Shown here: positions 45,408 through 55,380 of the stretch, one piece after another
Layout of the letters: every line of letters begins with the position of its first letter
Position numbering within the stretch: the first letter of the stretch is position 1
Assembly: GCF_036898095.1 (NCBI RefSeq)
Contig: NC_090768.1
Coordinates: 49,944,615-50,008,614 of the forward strand
DNA: 64,000 nucleotides
Source of the DNA: Palaemon carinicauda
Lineage: Eukaryota; Arthropoda; Malacostraca; Decapoda; Palaemonidae
Direction of reading: 5' to 3'
The notes under the pieces: generated by a model
Database searches by the model: none
Told to the model about the DNA's origin: nothing
Seen by the model: the letters and a program-made list of their open reading frames with translations, nothing else
Translations under genes and position numbers: made by a program

Positions 45408-47730
45408 TTAGGCACGGTGAGTTCCCTCTTTTTTGGCCATCTTCTCTGCTACTTCTTCTGCCTTCTTTAAGGGGAAAAGCTGCTCATCCCAAACCGAGAT
45501 ATTCCGAAGAGTTCTTGCCTCCCTGTCGGAGATTTTCCTTGGAAGGTTCTTTAACAGCGAATCTCTTCTCCTCAGTACCCAGTTCGCGGAGAGCGCCAAG
45601 GCCTGAAATGTCACAAACTTAAGGGCACGACCACCAGATCCCACTAACTCGTTCAACGCCTCCCGTTTGGCAGGATCCATTGAGTCTGTTGGAATCTGCG
45701 AGCCCACTAAGGTGGTGGCCCACCAGTCCAGCCATGAAGCAACGTTAACAAGGTCCTTCGACATCTCCATCACCACGGCCCTGGTCTGGGAGAAGTAAAT
45801 GGGTGCCGTAGAAGCCCTTTCGTCCGAAACACCCTGGCATAAGATCTCCAGAACATCCTCCACCTTACTTGCACCATGTGGCCGTCTTTCCAATGCATAG
45901 TACTTGCTTTGGGACTTCATTCCCTGCAAGAGTTTAGCCGTACTATACCCTTTAGCCGAGTCTCCATTGCGGGCTATCACTTTGTCAGTATGGGCGGGGC
46001 CTAATCTGACATCTCTGGCCTCTGGAAGGGCTAAAGAGGACTTCTTTTGGGCGGGAGCCCCCAAAAACCTATTCAAACCAGAGGTCCAATCCTCCTCTTC
46101 CTGCGGTAGAGGCTCCACTAAATTGCTGTAGCTCCTAATCAAGGAGATCACCCTCCTGTATGCGGACTCCTCCGTCGGAAGCGCAGCCTCTTCATCCGCA
46201 TCCTCCGTTCTACGACGGGGAGAGGAATGTTCACGGGCACCTCCGCTTGGACGGGGAGAGGAATGTTCACGGGCACCTCCGCTTGGACGGGGAGAGGAAT
46301 GTTCACGGGCACCTCCGCTTGGACGGGGAGAGGAATGTTCACGGGCACCTCCGCTTGGACGGGGAGAGGAATGTTCACGGGCACCTCCGCTTGGACGGGA
46401 CCCTCGGTTCTTCTTTTCCTTAGTGACGGGCGCCTCTGTCCTCTCAAAAGTCCTCGACAAAGGGACGGGCTCCCTCATGAAATTGTTCGACGGAGGAGCC
46501 CGTACTCGTCTCTCATCTCGATGGGAGGACCCGTCGAGGCTGCCTGTCCTAGGAGACGACTCCCTCCGCTGGGCGGATTGAGTGTCTCTAGGTCGGGACT
46601 TCTCCCTGCAAGACGAGGTCCCTCGGTCATTGGCTGACGCCATGGCGAGGCTACTGGAGGCCCTTCTAGGAGGACTGTCTCCTGCCCGCTTGACCATTGA
46701 GCTAGAGGTCTTAGTAAGGTCCCTCAGCTTATTTTCGGGTACAAAGACCCATCTTCCTTGGGGAGAACTAGCTCTCCTGCTCTTTCTCGGCGGAGATCGA
46801 GATCTTCCTCTCCTATCTCCTGATTCCGAAGAGACCTAGAAAGGGATCTCCTCCTCATGGATCGTTCTTTCCTCCTTCTACGCCTCCTGCGGCGATCCTC
46901 ATCCGACGAGAACGATGATTCCTGCACCGACGAGTCTGACCTCCCGGAAACCTCGACCTCGCAACAGATGGAGCCTTCCCGGACACGTGTTGAGCTCCAG
47001 ACGTAGACGGCTGTAAGAAATCCTCCGGGACTGCTGATGAAGGAGCCGGAAACGACGACGGACGATCCATGATAGGGAAGGACTCGCTCAAGCCCTCCTC
47101 CATGTCCAACGGAGACCTTAACGGAGTCCTTGGCAAACCCCATCCCAGGGGATCTTCCTGCGGGGAATCTTCTTTATCGACGGCATCTTCCGCAGCCGAA
47201 GTGCCCGAGACATCAACCCAAGAACCTGGTGAAGAAAATGGGACATCTTTATTCCACATGGGGTCCTCCCCCGAGACGCGCTCCCCTTGCACGAGAGCAA
47301 CGTCATGCGGACCCCCACTACACATACTTACAGGCGCCTGGTTCGCCGTAAAAGAAGAAACCCCCGCAACAACATTCTCCTGGGGAAGAGGCACCAACTT
47401 TTTCCCTTTCACAGACTTACCTTGTCCCCTACTCTGGGTAGGGGAAGAAGGAACTCTACTCGATCCCTCACCCGCAGAAGTCGCAGGAGAGGACAAACTG
47501 GTTTTCCTGGGAGACCGCTTCGTAGCCTTCTTCTTCTTGGTCCCAAACCTGACCCATTGGACCTCACTCCAGTCAGCACATTCCGGACACATGTCCGAAG
47601 GAGAACACACACTACCCCTACACGAGGAACACAACGTATGAGGATCAACATCGGGCTTTGACAAAAAAGCCCCACACGATTTCCCGGCTCTAGGCCCAGG
47701 ACAACGGCGAGCATGCTCCATTGCACACAA
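45408..47730 (-). pseudogene. DIRS-A Gag-like ORF1
   Basis: The N-terminus (from 47730) has a Cys/His-rich pattern: CPGPRAGKSCGAF, LCSSCRGSVCS and MCPECADWS. This is the usual start of DIRS Gag-like proteins. A Lys/Arg/Ser-rich middle contains RRRRRRRKERSMRRR and SLSRSLR. Frameshifts near 46925 and 46745 pass the reading to the frame 46697-45408. That last part has five 12-residue repeats and a C-terminal block SGGRALKFVTFQALALSANW, likely the particle-forming region. Plus-strand ORFs here are shadows. Confidence 0.75.
46213..46400 (-). repeat. 36-base in-frame repeat in DIRS-A Gag
   Basis: Five near-identical units encode RPSGGAREHSSP. The identity between units suggests recent expansion or homogenisation. 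Confidence 0.95.
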
Positions 47731-47938
47731 TCACAAAGACCGCTAGACACAAGCACAAAAAAGGAAAGAGAGCACTAAATACCAACGAAAGCACAAAGGA
47801 ATGAAAGTGAAAGCACACTGCTAAAGCACTAAGCGCGCGGGTAAGGCACGAAGGACCATGTGGTAACCACGTGGCCACGAGACACAAAGGGTCGCACTGA
47901 GAACAGAGGAGCGTCGTGTGATACCTCGACGTGGCCAG

Positions 47939-48106
47939 AAAACTTACTGAAGGGCTACGACCTGGGAAACATGTGGCCTACCTTGGTATTGGCCTCAGGG
48001 CACGTTTTCCTCCGCTAGGCCTACCACTATAGAAAATGGGAGTAGTGTAAACTACACAAAACTGGTCGTTTGAGAGGTTCCAGGTAACTCCTAAGAAAGT
48101 GTTTCG
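47939..48106. repeat. DIRS-A right ITR (element 5' side)
   Basis: Partner of 41805-41978. The outer 25 bases beyond it (48107-48131) are unique to this end and recur in the ICR. Confidence 0.95.
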
Positions 48107-48139
48107 AGGTAAGTCTCTGTGTTGGAACAAACGTTTAAC

Positions 48140-48460
48140 TTTATATGAGTAGGCCTATTCTTCCACATTCTCGTCTGTCCTCATACATCTGACAATACAG
48201 ATTACCAAATAAATTTGCTTGTACAACTGGTTAATTGTAATTATTCAGTGGCTACTTTCCTCTTAAGAGTAATGGAAGAAAAGAGACTACCAACGGTAAA
48301 CAAATCTTCTAGGAGAAGGCCACTCCAAAATCAAACCATTGTTCTCTAGTCTTGGGTAGTGTCATACCCTCTGTACCATTGTCTTACACTGTCTTGGATT
48401 AGAGTTCTCTTGCTTGGGGGCATACTATTCTATCTGATTTCTCGTCCTTTTGTTTTTTGA
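48140..48460 (+). repeat. Family C fragment
   Basis: It matches 40535-40880 (GGCCTATTCTT-CA; TTCTAGGAGAAGG-CACTCC; TCTCTTGCTTG) but stops before the 3' end. It directly abuts the right end of DIRS-A. Confidence 0.78.
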
Positions 48461-48737
48461 AATGTCAAAATATTAAAATTCTAAAGATTTATCAACTTCC
48501 AAGGACAGTCTACATTCTTACAGGTCTCTAAAACTCCGGATAAAAAAGGGGGAAGAGCCAGTTAGGTTCCATACCCTGAGAAAACTATACCACATTTGAA
48601 AATCATATTTTCAAGTACAATAAACCTAACGTACAATCATATAAAATACAATTACACCACATAGTAAATAAAAAAAAAAAATGTGCATCCGTACTGTAAA
48701 TCATCCATCTTGGTTTGAAATTTGACAAAACTAATCC

Positions 48738-48739
<2 letters not shown>

Positions 48740-48786
<47 letters not shown>
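48740..48786. repeat. (GT)n microsatellite
   Basis: 23 GT units. Confidence 0.97.
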
Positions 48787-48787
<1 letters not shown>

Positions 48788-48802
48788 ATATTTACAAACT
48801 AG

Positions 48803-49172
48803 AGGGGTATTCAGTGGAGCGCAGACCTCCACCGCAAATGCTAATTTCTCGACCATGATCTTTGACCTTAACATGTATTAATTAGCGTGGATTTTCATAC
48901 ACTCAAATATGAACCAAGTTTGAAGTCTCTGTGACAACGATGTCCAAACTTATGGTTTATTACGTGAATTGGACATTTTGCTTGATCGCGACATTGACTT
49001 TTGACCTTTTTCTTTCAAAATTTCATCATCTCCAGCTTTTTACATAACAGTTAATCCCTGAAAGTTTCACTACTCTACGATTAAAATTGTGGCCAGGAAG
49101 CTGTTCACAAACAAACACACACAGGGTAAAACATAACCTACTTCCAACTTCGTTGGCAGAGGTAATTATATT
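48803..49172 (+). repeat. Family D dispersed repeat (MITE-like), copy 1
   Basis: It matches 58342-58682 over its whole length (ACTAGAGGG start; TGTATTAATT-GCGTGGATTT; AGGAAGCTGTTCACAAACAA; AACTTC-TTGGCAGAG end). The GACCTCC start and the GG-AGAGGTAA end are partly inverted. No coding frame. Confidence 0.8.
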
Positions 49173-49541
49173 ATGCAAAATATCCACAAATACTTAAATC
49201 AACATAAAATATAATTAATGATTTGCAAATATACTAAAATTCTAAATAAAACTATTAAGTATCACGTTAAGACGTCATGAGAGTTTCAAAATGACAAATT
49301 CGGAGATTTGAATTTTTCCTAACCATACAAACCTTAGCTATTTACATGGGGTATTACGTTCGGCGTAGCTGAAATGGCGAGCCATTAGATTTTTAACGAG
49401 GGTTAACGACCCTCTCGCTAGCTAGCGATGGGGTAGGGGAGAGGTAGCTAGCTACCCCTCCCCCCCTCACACACCGGTGAACGGATTCACTTCACTAGAG
49501 GTAGGACTTGCCTTGGGGGACAGGGCTGGCGGGCAAATATG

Positions 49542-49638
49542 TGTAAATAGCTAAGGTTTGTATGGTTAGGAAAAATACAAATTATCTCCAAATTTTTCAT
49601 TTGTTCCGTAACCAAAATACAAACCACGCTATTTACAT
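49542..49638. repeat. DIRS-B copy 1 internal complementary region
   Basis: Its first half (GTAAATAGCTAAGGTTTGTA, then TGGTTAGGAAAAATACAAAT) is the reverse complement of the left end at 49300-49345. The second half (TTCCGTAACCAAAATACAAA, then CCACGCTATTTAC) should match the lost right end. Confidence 0.88.
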
Positions 49639-50123
49639 GGGGTGACTTACCCCTTGGGAAGGGTGGAAAGTCCCAGCCTTACTGGCTTTGGCTTTGCCAG
49701 GGAACTCAGAATCCGAGTGAACAGCACTTCGAGGAGAGAAAAAAAAAAAAAAAAAAAGTCTCTGCACCTCGCGGCCTACATAAGCTTGTGTGTGGAGGGA
49801 TGAAGTGTGACTTGTCCTAGAGAGTTGACCTGAAATCCCTTAGACGAAATTCTAGGCTAGGATGTTCCCAATACCACCTCGTCAGGGTATGGGGGACAGG
49901 GGACGTGACAGTATTACCTTAATAGTAGGAACACAAGGAAGCATGGTTTACCTGCAGAGGTTTGAGGTCAGCTATGCAGAGAACCCAGGATGCTGCTTTC
50001 CCCAAGAGAGGGGAGGATGAAGAAAGAAGTAAGGGCCAGACAAACTTCTTTCATTCATGCAGACTAAAACCGGGTAACAATGCCCTCAACCTTCTGCTAC
50101 CTGTCCATTAAGGAGCCTGAGGT

Positions 50124-51200
50124 TTAGACCAGCTGTTGTGCAGCCACCACAGGGCCGATAGAAAACGTATCGAAGCTCCTGTGGGTCACGCCCTGCAGGT
50201 AGTGGGCTGTGAAGGTAATTTGACGCCTCCCGACTCCAGCTTGTAGCACCTGCGTCACAGAGTAGTTACTCTTGAAGGCCAGGGACGTTGCGATGCCTCT
50301 GGCGTCGCATGCCCTAAGGCGACCTGACGGAGGAGGGTCTGGATTCAGGGCGTTATGGACGACCCTACGAATCCAGGCTGTATTCTTAGTGACCCTCCTC
50401 TCCGTCCTTCCTGTGCTCCCAAACAAGGCTTGCACGTGAGGATGAACTCCAGCTGTTCTTAAGATAACAACTCAGACTCCTTACTGGGCATAGTAGGAGA
50501 AGGTCTGCGTCATCTGTTACAGAACGGAGAATCGAAATCTTGAAGGAGTCGAACCGAGGGTCCGGGCTCCAAGATTTTGAGACTAGTGACCAGCTCAGGG
50601 ACGAACCTGAACGTTACCTCCCCCTCTCCTCTTGAATGGGCGACGACGTACGAGAGACCATGAAGTTCGCTGGCACGCTTGGCCGAGGCCAGAGCGAGCA
50701 GGAGCACCGTCTTCTAAGTCAGGCGACGATCAGAAGACTGGCGTAATGGTTCGCAAGGAGGTCTCTTGAGAGCCCTAAGAGCTCGAACCATGTTCCACGG
50801 AGGAGGTCTCACTTCCGACTGGGGGCAGGTAAGTTCGTAGCTTCGAATGAGCGAAGAAAGAACCAGCGAGGAGGGAATGTCTATTCCTTCAGCCTGCAGG
50901 CCAGTCTAAGGCTGTGCGACAGGTTTTCACCGCCGAGAGCGAAAGGCGCATTCCCTCCCGCAGGTATAAAATAATTCCGCTATTGCTGGAATAGTAGCAT
51001 CAAGGGGAGAGATACCTCTCCCACGACACCAACCACAGAAGACTCTCCACTTGGCCCCGGTAGACCCCTGCGGATAACTTTCGCAGGTGTCGAGACATCC
51101 GCTCCGCAACTTGTTGCGGAACTCCTCTTCTGTGAGGGAATGCTGGATAGTCTCTAGGCATGAAGCCAAAGCGATGCTACGGCTCTGTGGCAGAAGTTGC
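50124..51200 (-). pseudogene. DIRS-B copy 1 tyrosine recombinase
   Basis: Pieces in different frames, in order: LETIQHSLTEEEFRNKL and ISPLDATIPAIAE (N-terminal part, about 51160-50960); LALASAKRASELHGLSYVVA with the first catalytic Arg (50707-50510); and ACDARGIATSLAFK with TFTAHYLQGVT, which keeps the active Tyr (50435-50124). The usual His of H-x-x-R reads Cys (ACDAR), so activity is lost even without the frameshifts. Confidence 0.85.
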
Positions 51201-52045
51201 AGTGTGGTTGCTCGAGTAGCTCGTGTCGTGGGGGAAGCTCTCTCAGGAGTCCCGTCAGGGGATGCAGAAGGTCCGGGAACCACTCTGCATGATGCCGTAG
51301 CGGAGCTATCTGAGTCATCGACAGGTTGACCGATAATCTGGTCTTGCTGAGCACTCTTCTCACCAGACAGAATGGTGGGAAGGCGTAGAGGTTGATGTTG
51401 TCCCACCGTTGTAGGAAGGCGTCTTGCCAGAGTACCTTGGCGAAGTAGTACAGCGGCAGCTTGAAGTTGAAGGCTGTCGCGAACAGGACCACAAAGTCAG
51501 GACTTTGTTGGCTACTAGGGGTCCCCAAGACCACTCAGCACTCACTATCTGCGAGGCTCTGCTCAGACTGCGGAGAGCACATTCCTTTGCCCGGAATGAA
51601 GCAAGCAAATAGTGGTATTGAGTGGAAATGGTTCATCTCAGTATCTCTACTGCAAGATGGGAAAGCTGTTATGAAAGGTACCTCTCTGCTTGTTGAAATA
51701 AGCTACTACCGTGATACGCCAGGGTTGTTGGAACTGTTGAAGGGCTAGATATACGGCCTTCCTAGCAGATTGAAGTGGAGGTACCTTACTGATTCTGACC
51801 ATAGGCCTGAGATCCTTTGGTTCAGAACGTGGCCCCCCCTCTTTTGACGCGTCCGAGAACAGCATCAAATGCGGGGGAAGGACCCGAAAATCCACTCCCT
51901 TCAAAGGTTCCCGAAGGACAACCACCACTGCGGGTCCATTCTGCAGGTCCCAAGGGACCAGTGTCCGGGGAATCGTTGCCTTGGTTCCACCGGGACTTGA
52001 GCCGCCGTTGCAGGGATCTCATCCTGAGGCGGCCGTTTGAAACTA
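51154..52045 (-). pseudogene. DIRS-B copy 1 RT end, RNase H and methyltransferase-like region
   Basis: SNGRLRMRSLQRRLKSRWNQ (about 52030) is the end of the RT thumb. LMLFSDASKEGG (about 51855) is the RNase H start. VVLFATAFNFKLPLYYF and NLYAFPPFCLVRRVL (about 51500-51350) are the methyltransferase-like block. All pieces are in different frames. Confidence 0.8.
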
Positions 52046-52165
52046 GACGTCTGGCAGAAATTAAAAAACCTCGCGGCAATCGCAGATAAAGTTGCCAGGT
52101 GTACACTAGCGCCCTTACGGGAGATAGGCCGAACCATTCCATACATCACCAGATCTTCCATGCCC
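52045..52165. repeat. DIRS-C left ITR
   Basis: The reverse complement of 57590-57703: GCAGAAATT, CGCAGATA-AGTTGCCAGG, TGTACACTAGCGCCCTTAC and CCATTCCATACAT. Confidence 0.93.
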
Positions 52166-52202
52166 ATAGGTCTCTAGAGGGGAGGAGGGTGGGATTTTAA
52201 GT

Positions 52203-52300
52203 TGTATAACCAGTGGGTATGTTCAAAAATTTATTTTATTATGAAAATATCATTTTTAAACATTTAAACTTACCCGCTGGTTGTATAACAATAGCTAATT
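52203..52300. repeat. DIRS-C internal complementary region
   Basis: Two inverted TTGTATAACCAG-type halves flank an AT-rich centre. The right half (ACATTTAAACTTACCC, then TATAACAATAGCT) is the reverse complement of the right end at 57704-57742. The left half should represent the lost left outer end. Confidence 0.85.
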
Positions 52301-52664
52301 GACACCCTTGGTGGAGGGTTAGAGACAGCAACATTATTGGAATATTACTTAAGACTTAATCAAAACATTAATTGTACCTGTTAAGGAAGCTGACTTCAAT
52401 GATTCTCTGCCTCATTATGACTGCTATCCTTATGAGATCCAGCGGTCCACCCAGGGGGCTGAAGATCTCTAGGAGCTGTCAGACGGGTGAATAACCTTTA
52501 TGCTGACAGGACCTCAACTAATACCCTTGTTCCAGGCACTCTCAAGGAACAAAATGAGCACCTGACTAAATCAAAGATTGAGGAAGACTGTAGACCAATC
52601 TCCACATACAACCATAAAAATACCGTATATACAAGTTCCAAGAGAAGACAAAGGATACTAGGGA
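52301..52664. other. DIRS-C 3' untranslated stretch
   Basis: No coding frame of note lies between the YR stop and the ICR. It is probably 3' UTR of the element. Confidence 0.5.
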
Positions 52665-53696
52665 TCAGGGGAACATAGTGGTAGATCCTTCACCTACTAC
52701 TGCATTCGCTGCTACGAATGGTCCCAAAGTGTGGCAGTCCTCATAAAGAGTCTGGACACGTTTTAAGTAATGCGAGGCAAATACAAATTTACTCCTCCAA
52801 AAGATTGTATCCATGATGCTTTGCAGAGAACAATTTTGTTTAAAAGCCACAGAAGTTGCCACAGCTCTAACTTCATGAGTCTTTACTTTTAGCAGCTTAA
52901 GGTCTGCCTCACTACAGTGTGAGCGAGCCTCTTTAATCAAGTGTCTTAAAAAAAAAAATGATAGGGCGTTATTAGACATAGGTAGCGCAGGCTTCTTGAC
53001 TGCGCACCAAAGAGCCTCTGAATTGAGTCTTAAATCTTTAGTTCTATCCAGATAGAACCTCAGTGCTTTAACAGGACACAGAACTTTCTCCAACTCTTCA
53101 CCAACCACATAAGCGAGGTTAGCAATCTCGAAATATTTAGGCCATGGATGAGAAGGACGTTCGTTTTTTGCCAGGAATCCAAGTTGCAAGGAGGATATGG
53201 ATTTTCCGTTTCTGAAGCCAATATTCTTGCTAAAAGCGTGAACTTCACTGACTCTCTTAGCTGTTGCCAGACTTACTAAGAAAAGTCTTTTCAAAGTCAG
53301 ATCTTTAAAAGAAGCAGAGTGTAAAGGCTCGAATCTGTCACTCATGAGGAATTTTAAAGCAACATCTAAATTACAAGCTGGTGATTCTTGTTGACGCTTT
53401 TTAGAAGTCTCAAAAGATCTGAGAAGATCTTGAAGGTTTTTATTATTTGAGAGATCTAAATTCCTGTGTATGAATACAGCTGTCAGCATACTCCTGTACC
53501 CCTTGATGGTCGAGGAGAAAAAGTTGTGCTTTCTTCTAAGGTCTGAGAAGAAATCCGAAATTTGTGTTAAAGTGGTAGAGGATGAAGAAACTGATATAGT
53601 TCTACACCATTCTCTAGAAACCTCCCAATTGGACTGATAAACCTTGATGGCAGAAGTCCTTCTTGCTCTAGCGATAGCCCTAGCTGCCTCCTTCAA
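52665..53696 (-). CDS. DIRS-C tyrosine recombinase, uninterrupted
   Basis: A 343-codon frame. Residues 1-110 form the helical core-binding part (IKVYQSNWEVSREWC; SSTIKGYRSML). The catalytic part carries Arg148 (AKRVSEVHAF), His274-x-x-Arg277 (KTHEVRAV), Trp300 and nucleophile Tyr310 (FASHYLKR). All members of the R-H-R-W-Y set are in place. The protein would join circular element DNA to the target. The start at 53696 overlaps the preceding methyltransferase-like frame (ends 53680), so it may be read as part of a longer polyprotein by frameshift or as a separate ORF. It is the only recombinase here without a visible break; whether it is expressed is unknown. Confidence 0.88.
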   Translation of the reverse strand: MKEAARAIARARRTSAIKVYQSNWEVSREWCRTISVSSSSTTLTQISDFFSDLRRKHNFFSSTIKGYRSMLTAVFIHRNLDLSNNKNLQDLLRSFETSKKRQQESPACNLDVALKFLMSDRFEPLHSASFKDLTLKRLFLVSLATAKRVSEVHAFSKNIGFRNGKSISSLQLGFLAKNERPSHPWPKYFEIANLAYVVGEELEKVLCPVKALRFYLDRTKDLRLNSEALWCAVKKPALPMSNNALSFFFLRHLIKEARSHCSEADLKLLKVKTHEVRAVATSVAFKQNCSLQSIMDTIFWRSKFVFASHYLKRVQTLYEDCHTLGPFVAANAVVGEGSTTMFP

Positions 53697-54138
53697 AAAT
53701 CCTCTGGATCTTGCGAGTTTTCGATAGACTGAAGGCAGTCAGACGTAGAGCTTGGAGGTTTAGATGGTTTCTTGCCAAGTGAGGTTGTTTGAAAAGATCT
53801 GTTCTCAATGGGAGGCTTTTTGGGATGTCCACCATCCATTCCAGTACCTCTGTGAACCACCGTCTTGACGGCCAGAAAGGAGCCACTAAAGTCAATCTGG
53901 TTCCCTCGTGAGACATGAACTTTTGTAACACCTTGTACAGCACTTTGAATGGTGGGAAAGCGTACATGTCTATGTCACGAGCTGTTTGACGCTCGGGGTC
54001 GCATTGTGCTTGATGGTTAACGTCGCGTCTCGATAGACACTCGACGTCACGTCTTGTTGGACGCTCGACGTCACGTCCTGCAGAACGTCGTGTTCTGCTG
54101 GAAGCTCGACGTCCTGTTAGGTGGACGTTTGACTTCAC
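53680..54138 (-). pseudogene. DIRS-C methyltransferase-like region fused to an Arg-rich repeat
   Basis: Residues from about 57 on (MYAFPPFKVLYKVLQKF; VAPFWPSRRWFTEVLEWM) match the block found after RNase H in DIRS-A and B. The first 56 residues are an Arg/Asp-rich repeat (RRDVERPTRRDVECLSRRDV) from GACGTC-type repeats and do not belong here in other DIRS elements. The normal DLFATR start and RNase H are absent. Confidence 0.75.
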
Positions 54139-54150
54139 GTCTGTTTGGTC
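53970..54150 (-). repeat. GACGTC-rich minisatellite, downstream copy
   Basis: Degenerate units CTCGACGTCACGTC-TG occur about six times. The same type fills 56370-57010. Confidence 0.85.
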
Positions 54151-54727
54151 GACTCCTTGGGTTAAAAATGGCTAAAATATGACATTTAACTAGGGAGTTG
54201 TAAAGACGTTTGTCATCAAGAAAATCTCAACTAATAGCCTCACTACGCTTGGTGTCCAGATGTGAAGTTACCTGACACTCAGGGCCCAGGCCTGCTACTC
54301 TCTTGTTGCTCGCAGGGCGATAAACTAGCATGAGTGAAGAAAGTTTCTGTTGCAAATATAGCAACATAATAAAAAATAGGGTCAAACTGTTGTGGTACCG
54401 GAGACGTCACGACTACCACCAGCGTCCAGAAAACGATAACCAGTTTGACGGTGGAGAAGAAGCATGAACCGATGTCATGCTGGGCTCAGACAACTGTCCT
54501 GCAACTGGGTGAGTTGGACGTTATTGACAGTTGCCGACATCCTAAAAGGATGTTAGGGAAGAGAGTTTTCTTCGGTAGAAAGAAAAAACGCTCAGGACTA
54601 CTCCAAAAACTACAACCAGAAGCTTGCGGTGTCATGATAGGACGCTGATTAACCGTGTCTACCTTCCTCTTCAGAGATCTGGAAGTTGAAGCCAGCCACG
54701 TCTGAGTGCTGCGTTATCCAAAGATGA
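54151..54727 (-). other. Unassigned part of DIRS-C
   Basis: It lies where RT thumb and RNase H are expected, but no RT or RNase H motif is present. Scattered GACGTC-like words link it to the repeat block. Confidence 0.45.
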
Positions 54728-54955
54728 CAAAAAAACTTTAACCTCACCATTCCTATGATGAAGGTGAGCGTCCTGGGAAGCGTTAAAAGGTATGCTCGAG
54801 CAGGTGTCTGCTCGGGAGCTAAAGCGTTTCGTTTCCTTTGTCGTTCAACATTCCTCCTCCGAGGGAATAGGGAGCTGGAAGAAGTTAAAAATCGACATTC
54901 CTTGGAAGAGGTCTAAGGATTAGAAAAACGACAGGTCCTAACAGACGCACCCTCT
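54728..54955 (-). repeat. DIRS-C duplicated module M, downstream copy
   Basis: It matches 57041-57266 in the same orientation (AAAACTTT-ACCTC-CC; GCTCGAG-AG-TCTGCTCG-G; GAGGTCTAAGG; ACGACAGGTCC-AACAGA-GC). It joins directly to the RT fragment just after motif B. Confidence 0.85.
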
Positions 54956-55380
54956 ATTTGAGGGGTGGTGCTTAGACCGAAACAAAGAGCCCAAAAGACT
55001 GGACAACTTTCTCCTATACACGAACCTTCAGGTATTGCTTGAAGTTCAGCTTGATGAGGATGTGGAAGCAAGCATCCTGGAGATCTAAAGAGACCATCCA
55101 GTGGACCTTTCTTACTGCTGTAAGGACTGATTTCGATCCAGTGGACCTTTCTTACTGCTGTAAGGACTGATTTCGATGTCTCCATGGAGAACTTTGTCTT
55201 CTGAATGAAGATGTTGAAAGCAGTGACATCCAATACCGGACAATAGCCTCCCTCTCCAAAAAGAGACATTTGATGTTGCATAGCCTGTCTCTTAGGCTCC
55301 TCTCTGTATTTGGCAGAGAGGTCTATCGGAGTAACTAATAAAGGTGGTTTCACTAGGAAAACAGATTTCGCATCCATCAT
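54950..55380 (-). pseudogene. DIRS-C reverse transcriptase, N-terminal fragment
   Basis: It reads LLVTPIDLSAKYREEPK, YCPVLDVTAFNIFIQKTKFS, then motif A in a second frame (WMVSLDLQDACFHI), then LCFGLSTTPQ (motif B). It ends there: the catalytic YxDD box, thumb and RNase H are absent. A 40-base tandem duplication (55098-55177) adds a break before motif A. Not functional. Confidence 0.88.
55098..55177. repeat. Perfect 40-base tandem duplication inside the RT
   Basis: CCAGTGGACCTTTCTTACTG begins both copies (55098 and 55138). The duplication shifts the frame. Confidence 0.96.

Larger units (their letters stand above)
41760..48131 (-). mobile_element. DIRS-A, structurally complete DIRS-like retrotransposon
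   Basis: A tyrosine-recombinase retrotransposon of about 6.4 kb on minus. It has inverted terminal repeats (41805-41978 and 47939-48106), distinct outer ends, and an internal complementary region (42026-42120) whose two halves match the left and right outer ends. This is the DIRS1 layout. Its order in sense direction is Gag, RT, RNase H, methyltransferase-like region, YR, ICR, ITR. GC content is well above the flanks. All coding regions have frameshifts, so it is not autonomous. It lies beside a family C copy. No target-site duplication is present, as expected for YR integration. Confidence 0.93.
49289..52045 (-). mobile_element. DIRS-B copy 1, 5'-truncated, fused to DIRS-C
   Basis: Its 3' half is present: left outer end (49289-49347), ITR region, ICR (49542-49638), YR, methyltransferase-like region, RNase H and part of the RT. 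The Gag and RT core are missing because DIRS-C sequence begins at about 52040. It is closely similar to DIRS-B copy 2 at 61304. Coding regions are broken in many places. Confidence 0.85.

Noticed and set aside
46227..46637. Plus-strand frames over the 36-base repeats
   Set aside because: Shadows of the DIRS-A Gag frame on the other strand.
47069..47661. Plus-strand frames of 190 and 124 codons
   Set aside because: Antisense to the Gag N-terminus with its Cys/His pattern; no motif of their own.
41760..48131. LTR retrotransposon or endogenous retrovirus
   Set aside because: No direct LTRs, protease, DDE integrase or envelope; inverted repeats, an ICR and a tyrosine recombinase are present instead.
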